From an uncultured Erysipelotrichaceae bacterium (GTDB taxonomy: Bacteria; Bacillota_I; Bacilli_A; RF39; UBA660), in the NCBI GenBank assembly GCA_902768065.1, contig CACXJP010000002.1, positions 17,092 through 81,091 on the forward strand: a DNA stretch of 64,000 nucleotides, written 5' to 3'. The notes beneath the pieces are model-generated. The model did not search any database. It had not been told where the DNA came from and saw nothing but the letters and a program-made list of their open reading frames with translations. Both the position numbers and the translations under genes were made by a program. Positions 37,901 to 45,305 of the stretch are shown piece after piece (position 1 is the first letter of the stretch; every line of letters starts with the position of its first letter).

Positions 37901-38936
37901 CAAAATTTGATCCACCATAATCTTTGTATATCATCGATAATCCTGGTTGGACAAAACCTTCTAATCCAGAATCAGCTGTATCTAATAAAACTCTTTTTGC
38001 AACATCTCCAAAAGAATTTCCACCTAATTGGTTTATTTTTCCACCGACATACCATTGAGCACCTTCCCATAGTCCTGCCGCAGTTCCATATGCTAATCCA
38101 TCTAATGTTGATGCACCATCTGCCCATGCCTCTTCTACTCCATTTGAAAAGCCCATTGCACCTGCAGTTGTTGCCAAACTTGATGCAGTTACAGCCGATG
38201 CTCCACCACCAGTAAGTGCCGTAAGCGCCACTACTCCTGCCGTATAACCTATTCCTTTTCCAACACTCCTGACAGTATCAAAACCTAGCGAATTATCCTT
38301 CATCCACCGTCCAACTGAAGTCTCATTATAAAATGAATTGAAAATATTCTCGATTTTTTTATCTGAAACAAAACTTTTTGTACCATTCCACATATCTTCA
38401 GTCACATGGCTTCCTGTAAACAAATCATACATACCCGTAAAAATAGAAAGAACTCCAGTCCCTGCCGTTGCAATAAAGTCAACACATGTTTCACCAAAGT
38501 CCAAAACTCCTTCAACCAAACTTGTACCAAATGTTGCTATAGTGGCACCCGTTGTATTTAAAATTTTTCCAGCAACAGTATCAACTGTAAAATATTTATC
38601 TAATGCTGAGAAATCCAATGTATTCAATTCTCTTAAGCTTAAACTCTCTAAAAATGATTTTATTGCCTCACCATCTTGAGAGTATGAAAGAATAATAATC
38701 TGTTGCTGACGAATTCCATTTATAAATTCAGTAACAGCATCTTGACATTCTTCCACAACACTACTAAAAGAGTCACTGGATAATCCACCGACATAATCAG
38801 TAAATCCTCTGGCAGAAAGAATTTGCGTTGTTGCCTTTTTAACGTCAGTTGCCAAAAGACCTATTTTATTACCTATCAAGTCAATTTCTTGAACAGTCGA
38901 ATTAATTGTATCACCATTATACTTGACTTCTGACAT
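34992..38936 (-). CDS. Type VII secretion-style polymorphic toxin with ADP-ribosyltransferase-like C-terminus
   Basis: 1314 residues. 1-105: helical ESX/WXG-like domain without a cleavable signal. About 125-390: hydrophobic, Gly-rich region as in pretoxin or membrane-passage domains. About 400-790: low-complexity repeats (VDxxPTRVxTS, DVSTTRMMGD, KVDxxGEE). About 800-910: coiled coil. About 1040-1300: SHETIVGQVKD, GYIKNQFETGTSAGF, DTPYVDRPIYG, CLIVFNKDAVSDCATYTLGDSYD and YLEVQLHGQASHAM. The last motifs resemble DUF3626, which I regard as ART-like, the Glu/Gln of ExQxHG being the likely catalytic site. DUF4176 and a small helical gene precede it; the DraG gene follows the second module. Confidence 0.65.
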   Translation of the reverse strand: MSEVKYNGDTINSTVQEIDLIGNKIGLLATDVKKATTQILSARGFTDYVGGLSSDSFSSVVEECQDAVTEFINGIRQQQIIILSYSQDGEAIKSFLESLSLRELNTLDFSALDKYFTVDTVAGKILNTTGATIATFGTSLVEGVLDFGETCVDFIATAGTGVLSIFTGMYDLFTGSHVTEDMWNGTKSFVSDKKIENIFNSFYNETSVGRWMKDNSLGFDTVRSVGKGIGYTAGVVALTALTGGGASAVTASSLATTAGAMGFSNGVEEAWADGASTLDGLAYGTAAGLWEGAQWYVGGKINQLGGNSFGDVAKRVLLDTADSGLEGFVQPGLSMIYKDYGGSNFGENYQKAFESMGGWGNVGTQAAIGSIASAGGEIFGLRKAWKEKQLSGSDVGTTATATAGGTGALALGADGARKLFSDTTLKDVDVDSAAKSVDIDGAARSVDVDSGPTRVEVSTSKGTKKVDVADTTIKGSDTTPTVKRLGTDVDGGPTRVDTSTTGGTRKVVSADTTIKVSDTTPTVKRLGTDVDSGPARVETSLSAGTRSVAVVDSTPTVARTVDLSASTASAARSVDVQPRTVVGMGSADVSTSRVVGDVSTPRSVEYRMTGGDVGNVRPDAPQARVVSDTDITTTSTRPKFSDKVVLDDAKVIADTNTSTKVVIADTTAKVAVADTTAKVAAGTVAASELKVASMTDVNVPTRMMGDADISTSRIMGDTDVSTTRMMGDSGVEKGFDYKVHGDDGKIPKLDNSTTKKTDIDVSSSKKLGDTDSTIKVDTDGRAKVDVDEKVRADSVVNEKTKVDAIGEEGTKVDVAGEEKIRPDTASEGGSSSPVERMRKRTLDDIEDGFERKKAALETEKQAKIKEIKESEGLLKTVGDEDVSNSKIAKVESEYDAKIADLREATDMRKAKIESLAPEHVESYYRSTHAIECPDASLREIQAAKSFDKDELTYLQYGETGTSGRTIPEIEASIKELEAREIEVAKATRERLYAESKPNAEISRKVNSGELVEYHLGDGRPGYSHETIVGQVKDMSIKDAVFNERVADTIETLADRYQVPFDEMREVVDSKMASIIHDSEFGIFRSADALDSILDSGYIKNQFETGTSAGFIGTDAAKKHIARAQAEQKIFGLDMDTPYVDRPIYGVALPGESAAFKDYVENCSAKMYSRGDNGGCLIVFNKDAVSDCATYTLGDSYDYRRTVSATPVSDPKFNGTSVSRFYGCNSLEEIKNASFEDLFPKYGNDYLEVQLHGQASHAMNSHNVKEVVFFDNPSDAIKQKLETKGISWKVLSDSDAPTTSLNVSNSGVKSVDISS

Positions 38937-38937
38937 A

Positions 38938-39228
38938 CTATTTCATTCCATATTCTACTTTTACTTTATCATATTCCCTATTTAGAGATGACAAAAATTC
39001 CTTACATTCATCATCTTCATATCCAACTGATATAACTTTTTCTATTTGTTCTCTTTGAAACAATAAATTTTTATCTGTTCCAATTACCCCCACAGGATAT
39101 GCACATCCCAAATAATCCCATAGTTTTTTACTTCCTTGTTCAACTACTGAATAACCTATAACAACAATTGGTCTAGTAGCTTCCTTTAATAATACAACAC
39201 TACCTACAGGCAAAAAATCATTTGTCAT
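38938..39228 (-). CDS. DUF4176 protein, T7SS toxin-associated factor
   Basis: 96 residues. LPVGSVVLLKEATRPIVVIGYSV, WDYLGCAYPVGVIG and LLFQREQIEKVISVGYEDDE match the DUF4176 pattern. These small proteins are encoded next to LXG-type toxins of type VIIb secretion systems and are reported to help toxin recruitment or stability. It ends one base before the toxin start and is four bases from the helical partner gene, so all three are coupled. Confidence 0.8.
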   Translation of the reverse strand: MTNDFLPVGSVVLLKEATRPIVVIGYSVVEQGSKKLWDYLGCAYPVGVIGTDKNLLFQREQIEKVISVGYEDDECKEFLSSLNREYDKVKVEYGMK

Positions 39229-39231
39229 ATA

Positions 39232-39600
39232 CTAACTTTCTCCATTCCCTGCAGCCAAATCTTGTCTCTGTGCAGTTTCATTATAATCCTGCTGAATTCT
39301 ATTATACTGTTGTTCTACCATTGTTCTTATTTCTTCTACAGATGTTTCTATAGCACTTTCACGTTCAGTTAAATATGCATAATATGTCTCAGTAATTGGT
39401 CCAATTGTTTCTCCATCAATTGACAATGCATCACTATCAATATTACCTGCTGTTACTTTCATACGAGCAGCATAACCAGTTATTTTTAAGATTTCTCTTT
39501 CAACAGCATCACAACCATCAAACACAGCTTGAGCATCTAATACTTCAGATGCTGAAGGAGCACTTACATATCTACCAACATAAGGCTGTAACAATCCCAT
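39232..39600 (-). CDS. Small helical partner protein of the toxin (WXG100/Lap-like)
   Basis: 122 residues, predominantly helical: VLDAQAVFDGCDAVEREILKITGYAARM, then a loop, then TETYYAYLTERESAIETSVEEIRTMVEQQYNRIQQDYNETAQR. Size, helical hairpin and position (first of helical partner, DUF4176, toxin) fit the LXG-associated alpha-helical targeting proteins. No WXG triplet is present. It is 11 bp behind the phosphodiester glycosidase gene, so the locus may share its transcript. Confidence 0.6.
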   Translation of the reverse strand: MGLLQPYVGRYVSAPSASEVLDAQAVFDGCDAVEREILKITGYAARMKVTAGNIDSDALSIDGETIGPITETYYAYLTERESAIETSVEEIRTMVEQQYNRIQQDYNETAQRQDLAAGNGES

Positions 39601-39611
39601 AAAATCACCTA

Positions 39612-40691
39612 CTATTTATAATTATCTTTATCAGGAAGTTGAGCAGCTTTTCCTTGTTTATTAGTAACAATCCAAGCATTTGAAACAGTTCTTCCACCAT
39701 ATTCTGCACCTGCAGAAGGTCTATTCCAAAGCTTTCCGCCGATACTCATTGTACAAGATGCTCCTCCATCTAGATTTGCAGCATTATATGCTTTATATCT
39801 TAATAGTATCTCTATTACATCATTCATTGTTGCACCTGTTGAATATCCTGGAAGTCTACCCTCTATGCTTAGAAGTAATACAACACCATCTTTTCGCTGA
39901 GCAATTATACTTCTTGGGGCAGTTCCCCAACCTCCGTCACCATGGATTTTAGAAGTCTTACCATTAACGATTAGGAAAGGTCCAAAATCAACAGCATCCA
40001 TCATACCATCAGCAATAGCTTCTTGAGGAGCCTTATCGGTCAAATACATCTTATGATCTTTGGTAAACCCAATTAATCCTCCAGAACCACCTGAATGTTC
40101 CCAGATTAATTCTCCATCCTTTATAATAGCTCCATAAGGAATTGAACCATTACCCCATCCATCTAAGTCTTCAAATCCTCCTCCATTAATACCAACAAGT
40201 CCATCATTATCTTTAACTAAAGTATTAACAGATTGTCCTGCTTTACCTAGTTTACTACTTACTGCCAATTCAACATCACTCGGATCATAAACCGCAGTCA
40301 ACCAACCCTTATATTTTGACTCATTTAATCTAATTATTTTAAATACGTCATTGCCCGGATCCTTAGTAAATAGTTCTTTTTCATATTTATTTGTATATCT
40401 CTTAGTAAACATATCACCTTTATTGATATCAATATCATCAAGATTAATTACCTCTGTTGTCTGTTCCATAAAGTTTTCGCTCATTATTTTATCAATTGTC
40501 TTTTGATCATATAATGTATATGCCAAATACTTATGAGACATTGTTGTCATTGCAGTAGGAATCCAAAATGTCTTAAATTTCCCAGTATTAACAACAACTA
40601 ACCCTACAATAACAAGTAAATCCATTATAAAAATAAACACAGTATAAATACTTAACTTAAATTTTACTTTCTTTTTTCTTTTCTTACTCAT
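39612..40691 (-). CDS. Membrane-anchored phosphodiester glycosidase (NAGPA family), copy 1
   Basis: 359 residues from the ATG at 40691, eight bases after GGAG; a GTG at 40700 would overlap the preceding stop. A signal anchor (about 12-34) is followed by the NAGPA domain: LVGINGGGFED, IPYGAIIKDGEL, GFTKDHKMYL, VDFGPFLIVNG, WGTAPRSIIAQRKDGVVLLLSIEGR and YNAANLDGGASCTMSIGGK. The family cleaves sugar-phosphodiester bonds and appears in exopolysaccharide and spore-wall genes. A paralogue lies at 43157. Confidence 0.8.
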   Translation of the reverse strand: MSKKRKKKVKFKLSIYTVFIFIMDLLVIVGLVVVNTGKFKTFWIPTAMTTMSHKYLAYTLYDQKTIDKIMSENFMEQTTEVINLDDIDINKGDMFTKRYTNKYEKELFTKDPGNDVFKIIRLNESKYKGWLTAVYDPSDVELAVSSKLGKAGQSVNTLVKDNDGLVGINGGGFEDLDGWGNGSIPYGAIIKDGELIWEHSGGSGGLIGFTKDHKMYLTDKAPQEAIADGMMDAVDFGPFLIVNGKTSKIHGDGGWGTAPRSIIAQRKDGVVLLLSIEGRLPGYSTGATMNDVIEILLRYKAYNAANLDGGASCTMSIGGKLWNRPSAGAEYGGRTVSNAWIVTNKQGKAAQLPDKDNYK

Positions 40692-40696
40692 CTTAT

Positions 40697-42082
40697 TCAC
40701 TCCACAACATAAGGATCGTCTATTCTTCCACTACCACCTTTAATAGTTTTAGAATCTATAGATATTACAGGAACAATATGTTTTTCATATCTAACATCAG
40801 CTTCTTCAACTAATCCATTAGAATATGTGACATATTGAATATCTCCAACAGAAGAAGTTGTATTATTTCTATAAAAATCAGTTAATTCATTATTTGATAC
40901 GTAATCAAATATATTTAACATTGTAATTGGTCCTTCAAATGAATCATTATATATATTTGCATAATAATAACCTGTTTCAGCACTAAACTCACCCAAAGGA
41001 TATTTATTATTAACAATCAAATTTTTATATGGCAATGATGGATAATAAGCATTCAATAAATAATAGCCTGTACTACTCCAATCATAATAATCAAACTTAT
41101 TACTTCCACTACTATATGCTTTAGAAACTTCAGCACCACCGATATTAATATATCCATTTAAATACATCTTTAAAATACCATTGTTATTTGAAGATACTTT
41201 CCAAATATCATCACCTAATTTAACATAACTATCAACATAATTATTATCTGTTCCCATATCAATTGTATATGGATTATTTATTGTTCCATCACCTTGTTTT
41301 ATAGTAGTATTTTTCTTTATTGTGATAACGCTTCTAATACCATATGCATCTAATTTATCACAGCTCATAATACTTCCATCTTCTTCAACATACAAATAAT
41401 CCTTATCACTTGTAAAGCCAAGCAAATAATACAATTTACCGTTATTTAAGAATCCTTCCTTTCCACCAGATAGAATATAATCATCTAATGAAATTGAAGA
41501 AACACTATCACTGAATTTTTCCTTTCCAGATTTTACCTTTTTTCCATCTAGAGTATCTAAAGTATATGTTGTTTTTTTAACAAATTTGCCATAATTAGGA
41601 ATAGTATTATAGTATATTCCAGAATCAGAATCTTTGGTATTCGTTAACCATAATCTTATATTAGACTTATCATATGTTTCACTATCTCCCCACATAAACA
41701 TAGAAACCAAATCATTACTTACAAGTCTAACAGAATTATCTTCTTCAATAGTTAACACTCTAAACATTCTATTAGCAAACCAAACATAATTATTTTCTAC
41801 TTTTCCTTTAAAATAATAACCGTTTTTCTTTTTATATAATCCATCCCCTGTTTTAACCAATTGATTATTATTTATTATTGCACTGTCTAAATTAACTGCA
41901 GCAGCCTTTTTATTTGTACTTTGTAAACTATAGAAATAGAAACATCTACCACCATAATATAAAACTACTGCTAACACAAAAACCAAGCTTAAAAAATCAA
42001 AAATAAACTCTTTTAAACCAAAATTATGTTTCTTTTTTTTATTACTTTTCTTTACAACTTTTTTACTCTCTTTATTTGCCAT
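40697..42082 (-). CDS. Membrane-anchored extracellular protein with two similar domains
   Basis: 461 residues from the ATG at 42082, nine bases after GGAG; the ATG at 42100 has none. One transmembrane helix (about 28-50) precedes a large extracellular part with WFANRMFRVLTIEEDNSVRLVSNDLV and WLTNTKDSDSGIYYN, a pattern shared with DUF6273-like domains, and twice a GxGxxxNPYxI/V segment (QGDGTINNPYTID and GGSGRIDDPYVVE). Function unknown. It lies between SGNH hydrolase and phosphodiester glycosidase genes in an envelope cluster. Confidence 0.55.
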   Translation of the reverse strand: MANKESKKVVKKSNKKKKHNFGLKEFIFDFLSLVFVLAVVLYYGGRCFYFYSLQSTNKKAAAVNLDSAIINNNQLVKTGDGLYKKKNGYYFKGKVENNYVWFANRMFRVLTIEEDNSVRLVSNDLVSMFMWGDSETYDKSNIRLWLTNTKDSDSGIYYNTIPNYGKFVKKTTYTLDTLDGKKVKSGKEKFSDSVSSISLDDYILSGGKEGFLNNGKLYYLLGFTSDKDYLYVEEDGSIMSCDKLDAYGIRSVITIKKNTTIKQGDGTINNPYTIDMGTDNNYVDSYVKLGDDIWKVSSNNNGILKMYLNGYINIGGAEVSKAYSSGSNKFDYYDWSSTGYYLLNAYYPSLPYKNLIVNNKYPLGEFSAETGYYYANIYNDSFEGPITMLNIFDYVSNNELTDFYRNNTTSSVGDIQYVTYSNGLVEEADVRYEKHIVPVISIDSKTIKGGSGRIDDPYVVE

Positions 42083-42118
42083 ATTTCTATTCTCCATCAT
42101 ATAAAATTATAACAAAAT

Positions 42119-42146
42119 AAAAGTGTAAGCACAAGACTTACACTAT
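42119..42146 (-). terminator. Terminator behind the SGNH hydrolase gene
   Basis: AGTGTAAG / CTTACACT around CACAAGA at the stop codon of the gene ending at 42138, T-rich on the minus strand. Confidence 0.75.
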
Positions 42147-43142
42147 ATTTTTTATGTAATCATAAATCATATTTGAAGTATTTGCATCATAATGCAAACC
42201 ATCAGTAGTTTTAAAACCGTTTTTTGTTAAAACACTATTTGTATCAATCCATCCAACATTATTATTCAACCCACTTTTAAGCTTAGAATTAAAAGTATTA
42301 ATTGAACTATTTAATTTACTATAATTACCACTACATGGATTAACAGAAACAAAATACAATGAAGCCCCACTACTTTTCCAATTTGATGCATTACCATTTA
42401 TATAGCTTATATAACTATCTGCATTACTCAAATCATTTACTCCCATTAAAATTACAATAGCATTACCATTTACAAAATACTTTTTAGCAGCCGGAATACC
42501 AGTACTTTTCATCCAAGACAAACCTTGAGCTCCTTCAGCAACATAGATATCTGTTCCCACTTCGTGAACACCGCCACTTGAATAATTAGCTCCACTCCAC
42601 GTTCCGGTCTTATATGCATACATTTGAACAGTTCTTGAATCTCCAATAAAAACAGTTTTATTACTTTTATTATTTCCACTACCTCTTCTACTTCCAGAAC
42701 TATTATTACTATTATTATTTGATGAACTTGAACTAGATGTTGGTTTAGATGTCCCTTTCTGATATTCAGAAGGATCAGTAACTATTTGAGAGGTAGATTT
42801 TGATGAATTTATTTCTTTATACTTGGCAGTTGTTCTAGAAGTATTATCTACACTATTCCAACACTGACTAAATTTTGTTGTCTCACCTAAAGCTCCCAAA
42901 ACAGTATTTACTATTACTGGAACAAAAAAAACTAGTAGTAATGCAATTAAACTATTTTTTATTCTTTTAACATACTTTTTTTCATCTGGATTTTTAATTA
43001 GCATTATTATAGTATATATTAAACTTACAATAGCCAAAATCGGTCCAATCATTTGAACCAAATTAAGAATGCTTTTTACTATTTTAAGAACTACTAAAAC
43101 AGCCGGATCACTACAAGAAGAATATATATCCATAAAAAACAT
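42138..43142 (-). CDS. Membrane protein with extracellular SGNH/GDSL hydrolase domain
   Basis: 334 residues from the ATG at 43142 (AAGGTG upstream); the frame extends to a TTG at 43172 inside the preceding gene. Two membrane helices (about 12-55 and 65-95) and a Ser/Asn-rich linker precede an SGNH domain: VFIGDSRTVQMYAYK (nucleophile Ser), VILMGVNDLSNADSYI (GxND) and LHYDANTSNMIYDYI with the catalytic His. Such domains often de-O-acetylate surface polysaccharide or peptidoglycan; the substrate here is unknown. It starts 14 bp after the second NAGPA gene. Confidence 0.75.
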   Translation of the reverse strand: MFFMDIYSSCSDPAVLVVLKIVKSILNLVQMIGPILAIVSLIYTIIMLIKNPDEKKYVKRIKNSLIALLLVFFVPVIVNTVLGALGETTKFSQCWNSVDNTSRTTAKYKEINSSKSTSQIVTDPSEYQKGTSKPTSSSSSSNNNSNNSSGSRRGSGNNKSNKTVFIGDSRTVQMYAYKTGTWSGANYSSGGVHEVGTDIYVAEGAQGLSWMKSTGIPAAKKYFVNGNAIVILMGVNDLSNADSYISYINGNASNWKSSGASLYFVSVNPCSGNYSKLNSSINTFNSKLKSGLNNNVGWIDTNSVLTKNGFKTTDGLHYDANTSNMIYDYIKNIV

Positions 43143-43156
43143 ATCAACCACACACC

Positions 43157-44203
43157 TTATTTTACAATCCAAAATGTAGACATATCTCTAAGTCCATTCT
43201 TTCCACCTGCCACAGGAGTATTAATTATTTCATTATTAATAACCAATTCAGATGAACTACCTCCATCTAGATTTGCAGCATTATACGCTCCATAGTTTTC
43301 CATAACATCACATAAATCAACCATATCAGCACCAATACTACTCGCTAAACGTCCATTTATTACAAGGAATAATACAATACCATCTTGTCTTTGCCCAATG
43401 GCAGATCTAGGAGCTATTCCCCATCCACCATTTCCTTTTATGAAACTTCTTTTTCCATTTACAATTAAATATGGTCCAAATTCTATCGCATCACGATAGC
43501 CCATTTTCAAAGCTTCATCTTTACTCATATTTCCTAAAATAAATTTGTTATCATTTGTAAATCCAATAAATCCTCCACCCATTTTGGCATCATCATAATC
43601 ACTAACCACTTTACCATTTGATATGACAGTACCATGAGGAAGAGCTCCATTACTATTCCAATTTGGATCATAGAAGCCACCAGCATTCATCACAATAATA
43701 GCATTTTCACGTTTACTAACAGTTAAAATTGATTCTCCTTTTTCTCCCAAATATGCAGTTGTAGCAATTTTAACCCTTGAAGGATCATATATAGCCACCA
43801 AGAATCCCTGATAACCTTTTCCACTAATATTTATAACTTTATATAAAGCATCCTTATCATGTGTAAGGATTTCTTTATCATACTCATTTTTATATATAGT
43901 AGATGTATATTTTCGAAACTTAATTTGATTAGGATCACTAACTTCATTCACTTCAATAATACTATTTTTTTCCAATACTTTTTGAATATAAGAATCACTG
44001 TAAATCCAAGTAGCAAGATATCTATGATCCATAGTTGTCATAGCACTTGTTATCCAGAATTCCTTAAAACTATCTATAGGTCCATAAAATAAAAAAGAAA
44101 AAGAAAGAAATAATAATATATAAGCACCACAAACAATAATAAGAATCTTTCTTTTAAAAGGTAGCTTATATTTTTTATTATTTCTCTTTTTCACAGTTAT
44201 CAC
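43157..44203 (-). CDS. Membrane-anchored phosphodiester glycosidase (NAGPA family), copy 2
   Basis: 348 residues. Start GTG at 44203 overlaps the upstream TGA (GTGA), with GAAGAG before it. Anchor helix at about 18-40, then IVMNAGGFYDPNW, LPHGTVISNGK, GFTNDNKFIL, IEFGPYLIVNGKR, GIAPRSAIGQRQDGIVLFLVINGR and YNAANLDGGSSSELVI. It is clearly paralogous to the gene at 39612, with the same WITSAMTTMDHRYLA-type juxtamembrane segment. The two flank the SGNH and DUF6273-like genes. Confidence 0.8.
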   Translation of the reverse strand: MITVKKRNNKKYKLPFKRKILIIVCGAYILLFLSFSFLFYGPIDSFKEFWITSAMTTMDHRYLATWIYSDSYIQKVLEKNSIIEVNEVSDPNQIKFRKYTSTIYKNEYDKEILTHDKDALYKVINISGKGYQGFLVAIYDPSRVKIATTAYLGEKGESILTVSKRENAIIVMNAGGFYDPNWNSNGALPHGTVISNGKVVSDYDDAKMGGGFIGFTNDNKFILGNMSKDEALKMGYRDAIEFGPYLIVNGKRSFIKGNGGWGIAPRSAIGQRQDGIVLFLVINGRLASSIGADMVDLCDVMENYGAYNAANLDGGSSSELVINNEIINTPVAGGKNGLRDMSTFWIVK

Positions 44204-44760
44204 TCTTCTTTTCCGTCGTATTTTTTATCACCATTAAAATCTATATATTTTTTATTATTTTTAAACTCTTTTAAAAGCAAAATATCTCCTGAAGCACTAC
44301 TATTACATTGTTTAACATTTTTATTGTAATTATTTATATCGGTAACATAATAATTATTAACTTGCTCATAGATACTCTTATAGTTTAAGCATTTATTGTT
44401 AGTTGTACTATTAGGGTAATATACATCAACACATAGTTTATCAAGTCTTTTTACATTCTTACTTAATTCATCTACTAAATTTTCATAATTTGATAATTTA
44501 TTTTTTACAGCAGCATCATTTAAGATAAGTTGATTACAAACAGCGCCTTCTAATACTTCAGCATATAAATCCTCTCTAAAGCTTTCAAAGACAGAAGTAT
44601 TTGCACTAAAAGTCTCAAACTCATCATCTACCACTTTCATTAAATTCATAGTGTTTTCCTTATCTTTTCTAAGACCAATTAAGAATGAAGAAAAACCGCC
44701 TGACATAATCAATACCAAACTTAAAGCCAATAATCCATAAGCTATCTTTCTTATATTCAT
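44200..44760 (-). CDS. Membrane-anchored extracellular protein, unknown
   Basis: 186 residues from the ATG at 44760, with AGGTGG four bases upstream; the frame to 44805 lacks one. A signal anchor (about 5-27) precedes a helical ectodomain with four Cys residues (CNQL, CVDVYYPNSTTNNKCLNY, KQCNSS) that may form disulfides. No family recognised. Its stop overlaps the start of the second NAGPA gene, so they are coupled. Confidence 0.5.
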   Translation of the reverse strand: MNIRKIAYGLLALSLVLIMSGGFSSFLIGLRKDKENTMNLMKVVDDEFETFSANTSVFESFREDLYAEVLEGAVCNQLILNDAAVKNKLSNYENLVDELSKNVKRLDKLCVDVYYPNSTTNNKCLNYKSIYEQVNNYYVTDINNYNKNVKQCNSSASGDILLLKEFKNNKKYIDFNGDKKYDGKEE

Positions 44761-44816
44761 ATTACCACCTATAATAATATTAACAAATTTTTGCAATTTT
44801 GTCATTACTATATAAA

Positions 44817-44847
44817 GAAATAAAGAGGAGTTTACACCTCTTTATTT
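44817..44847 (-). terminator. Strong terminator
   Basis: AAATAAAGAGG / CCTCTTTATTT with an eight-base loop, directly behind the stop at 44853. Confidence 0.85.
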
Positions 44848-44852
44848 CTTTA

Positions 44853-45305
44853 TTAAATTAAAGCTACAGTAAAGTCAGTTACTTGTTTTAAATTTGAATC
44901 ATTATATATATAAGAAGCCTCTTGTGTTGAACCAACACTCAAATCTTTAAAACTAACGCTAATGCTTTTTTCTGGAAATGAAATTTTTATTTTTCCATCT
45001 ATTTTTTCATTTCCTTTATTAGTAACTTTATAAAATATTCTACCCCTATTATCATTACAAGATATTTTTGTTACACTTATACAAATATTATCTATACAAT
45101 GATCAGCAACTAAAATATCAGATGATATTACAACACCGTTTGGATCTTTATATGGTTTTCCAAATCTTGTGTAACTTCCAAAAATAGGACCAGTTTCTTT
45201 TTTTTCTTCTTTTTTATCAGACTTTCTAAAAGCAACTAAACATATTATTATTACAACAGCAACAACCACCAAAAAACCGATAATGTATATTGCACTTTTC
45301 TTCAT
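44853..45305 (-). CDS. Membrane-anchored FxLYD-like small protein
   Basis: 150 residues. An N-terminal helix (about 5-26) is followed by KKEEKKETGP and a beta-rich domain with CISVTKISCNDNRGRIFYKVTNKGNEKIDGKIKISF, which looks like an FxLYD/Ig-like fold with a possible disulfide between Cys residues. It starts directly after the 45306 stop and ends with a strong terminator, so it closes the pseudopilin operon. Confidence 0.5.
   Translation of the reverse strand: MKKSAIYIIGFLVVVAVVIIICLVAFRKSDKKEEKKETGPIFGSYTRFGKPYKDPNGVVISSDILVADHCIDNICISVTKISCNDNRGRIFYKVTNKGNEKIDGKIKISFPEKSISVSFKDLSVGSTQEASYIYNDSNLKQVTDFTVALI

Noticed and set aside
37009..38679. Several plus-strand frames inside the toxin gene
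   Set aside because: Low-complexity shadows without ribosome sites or recognisable domains.
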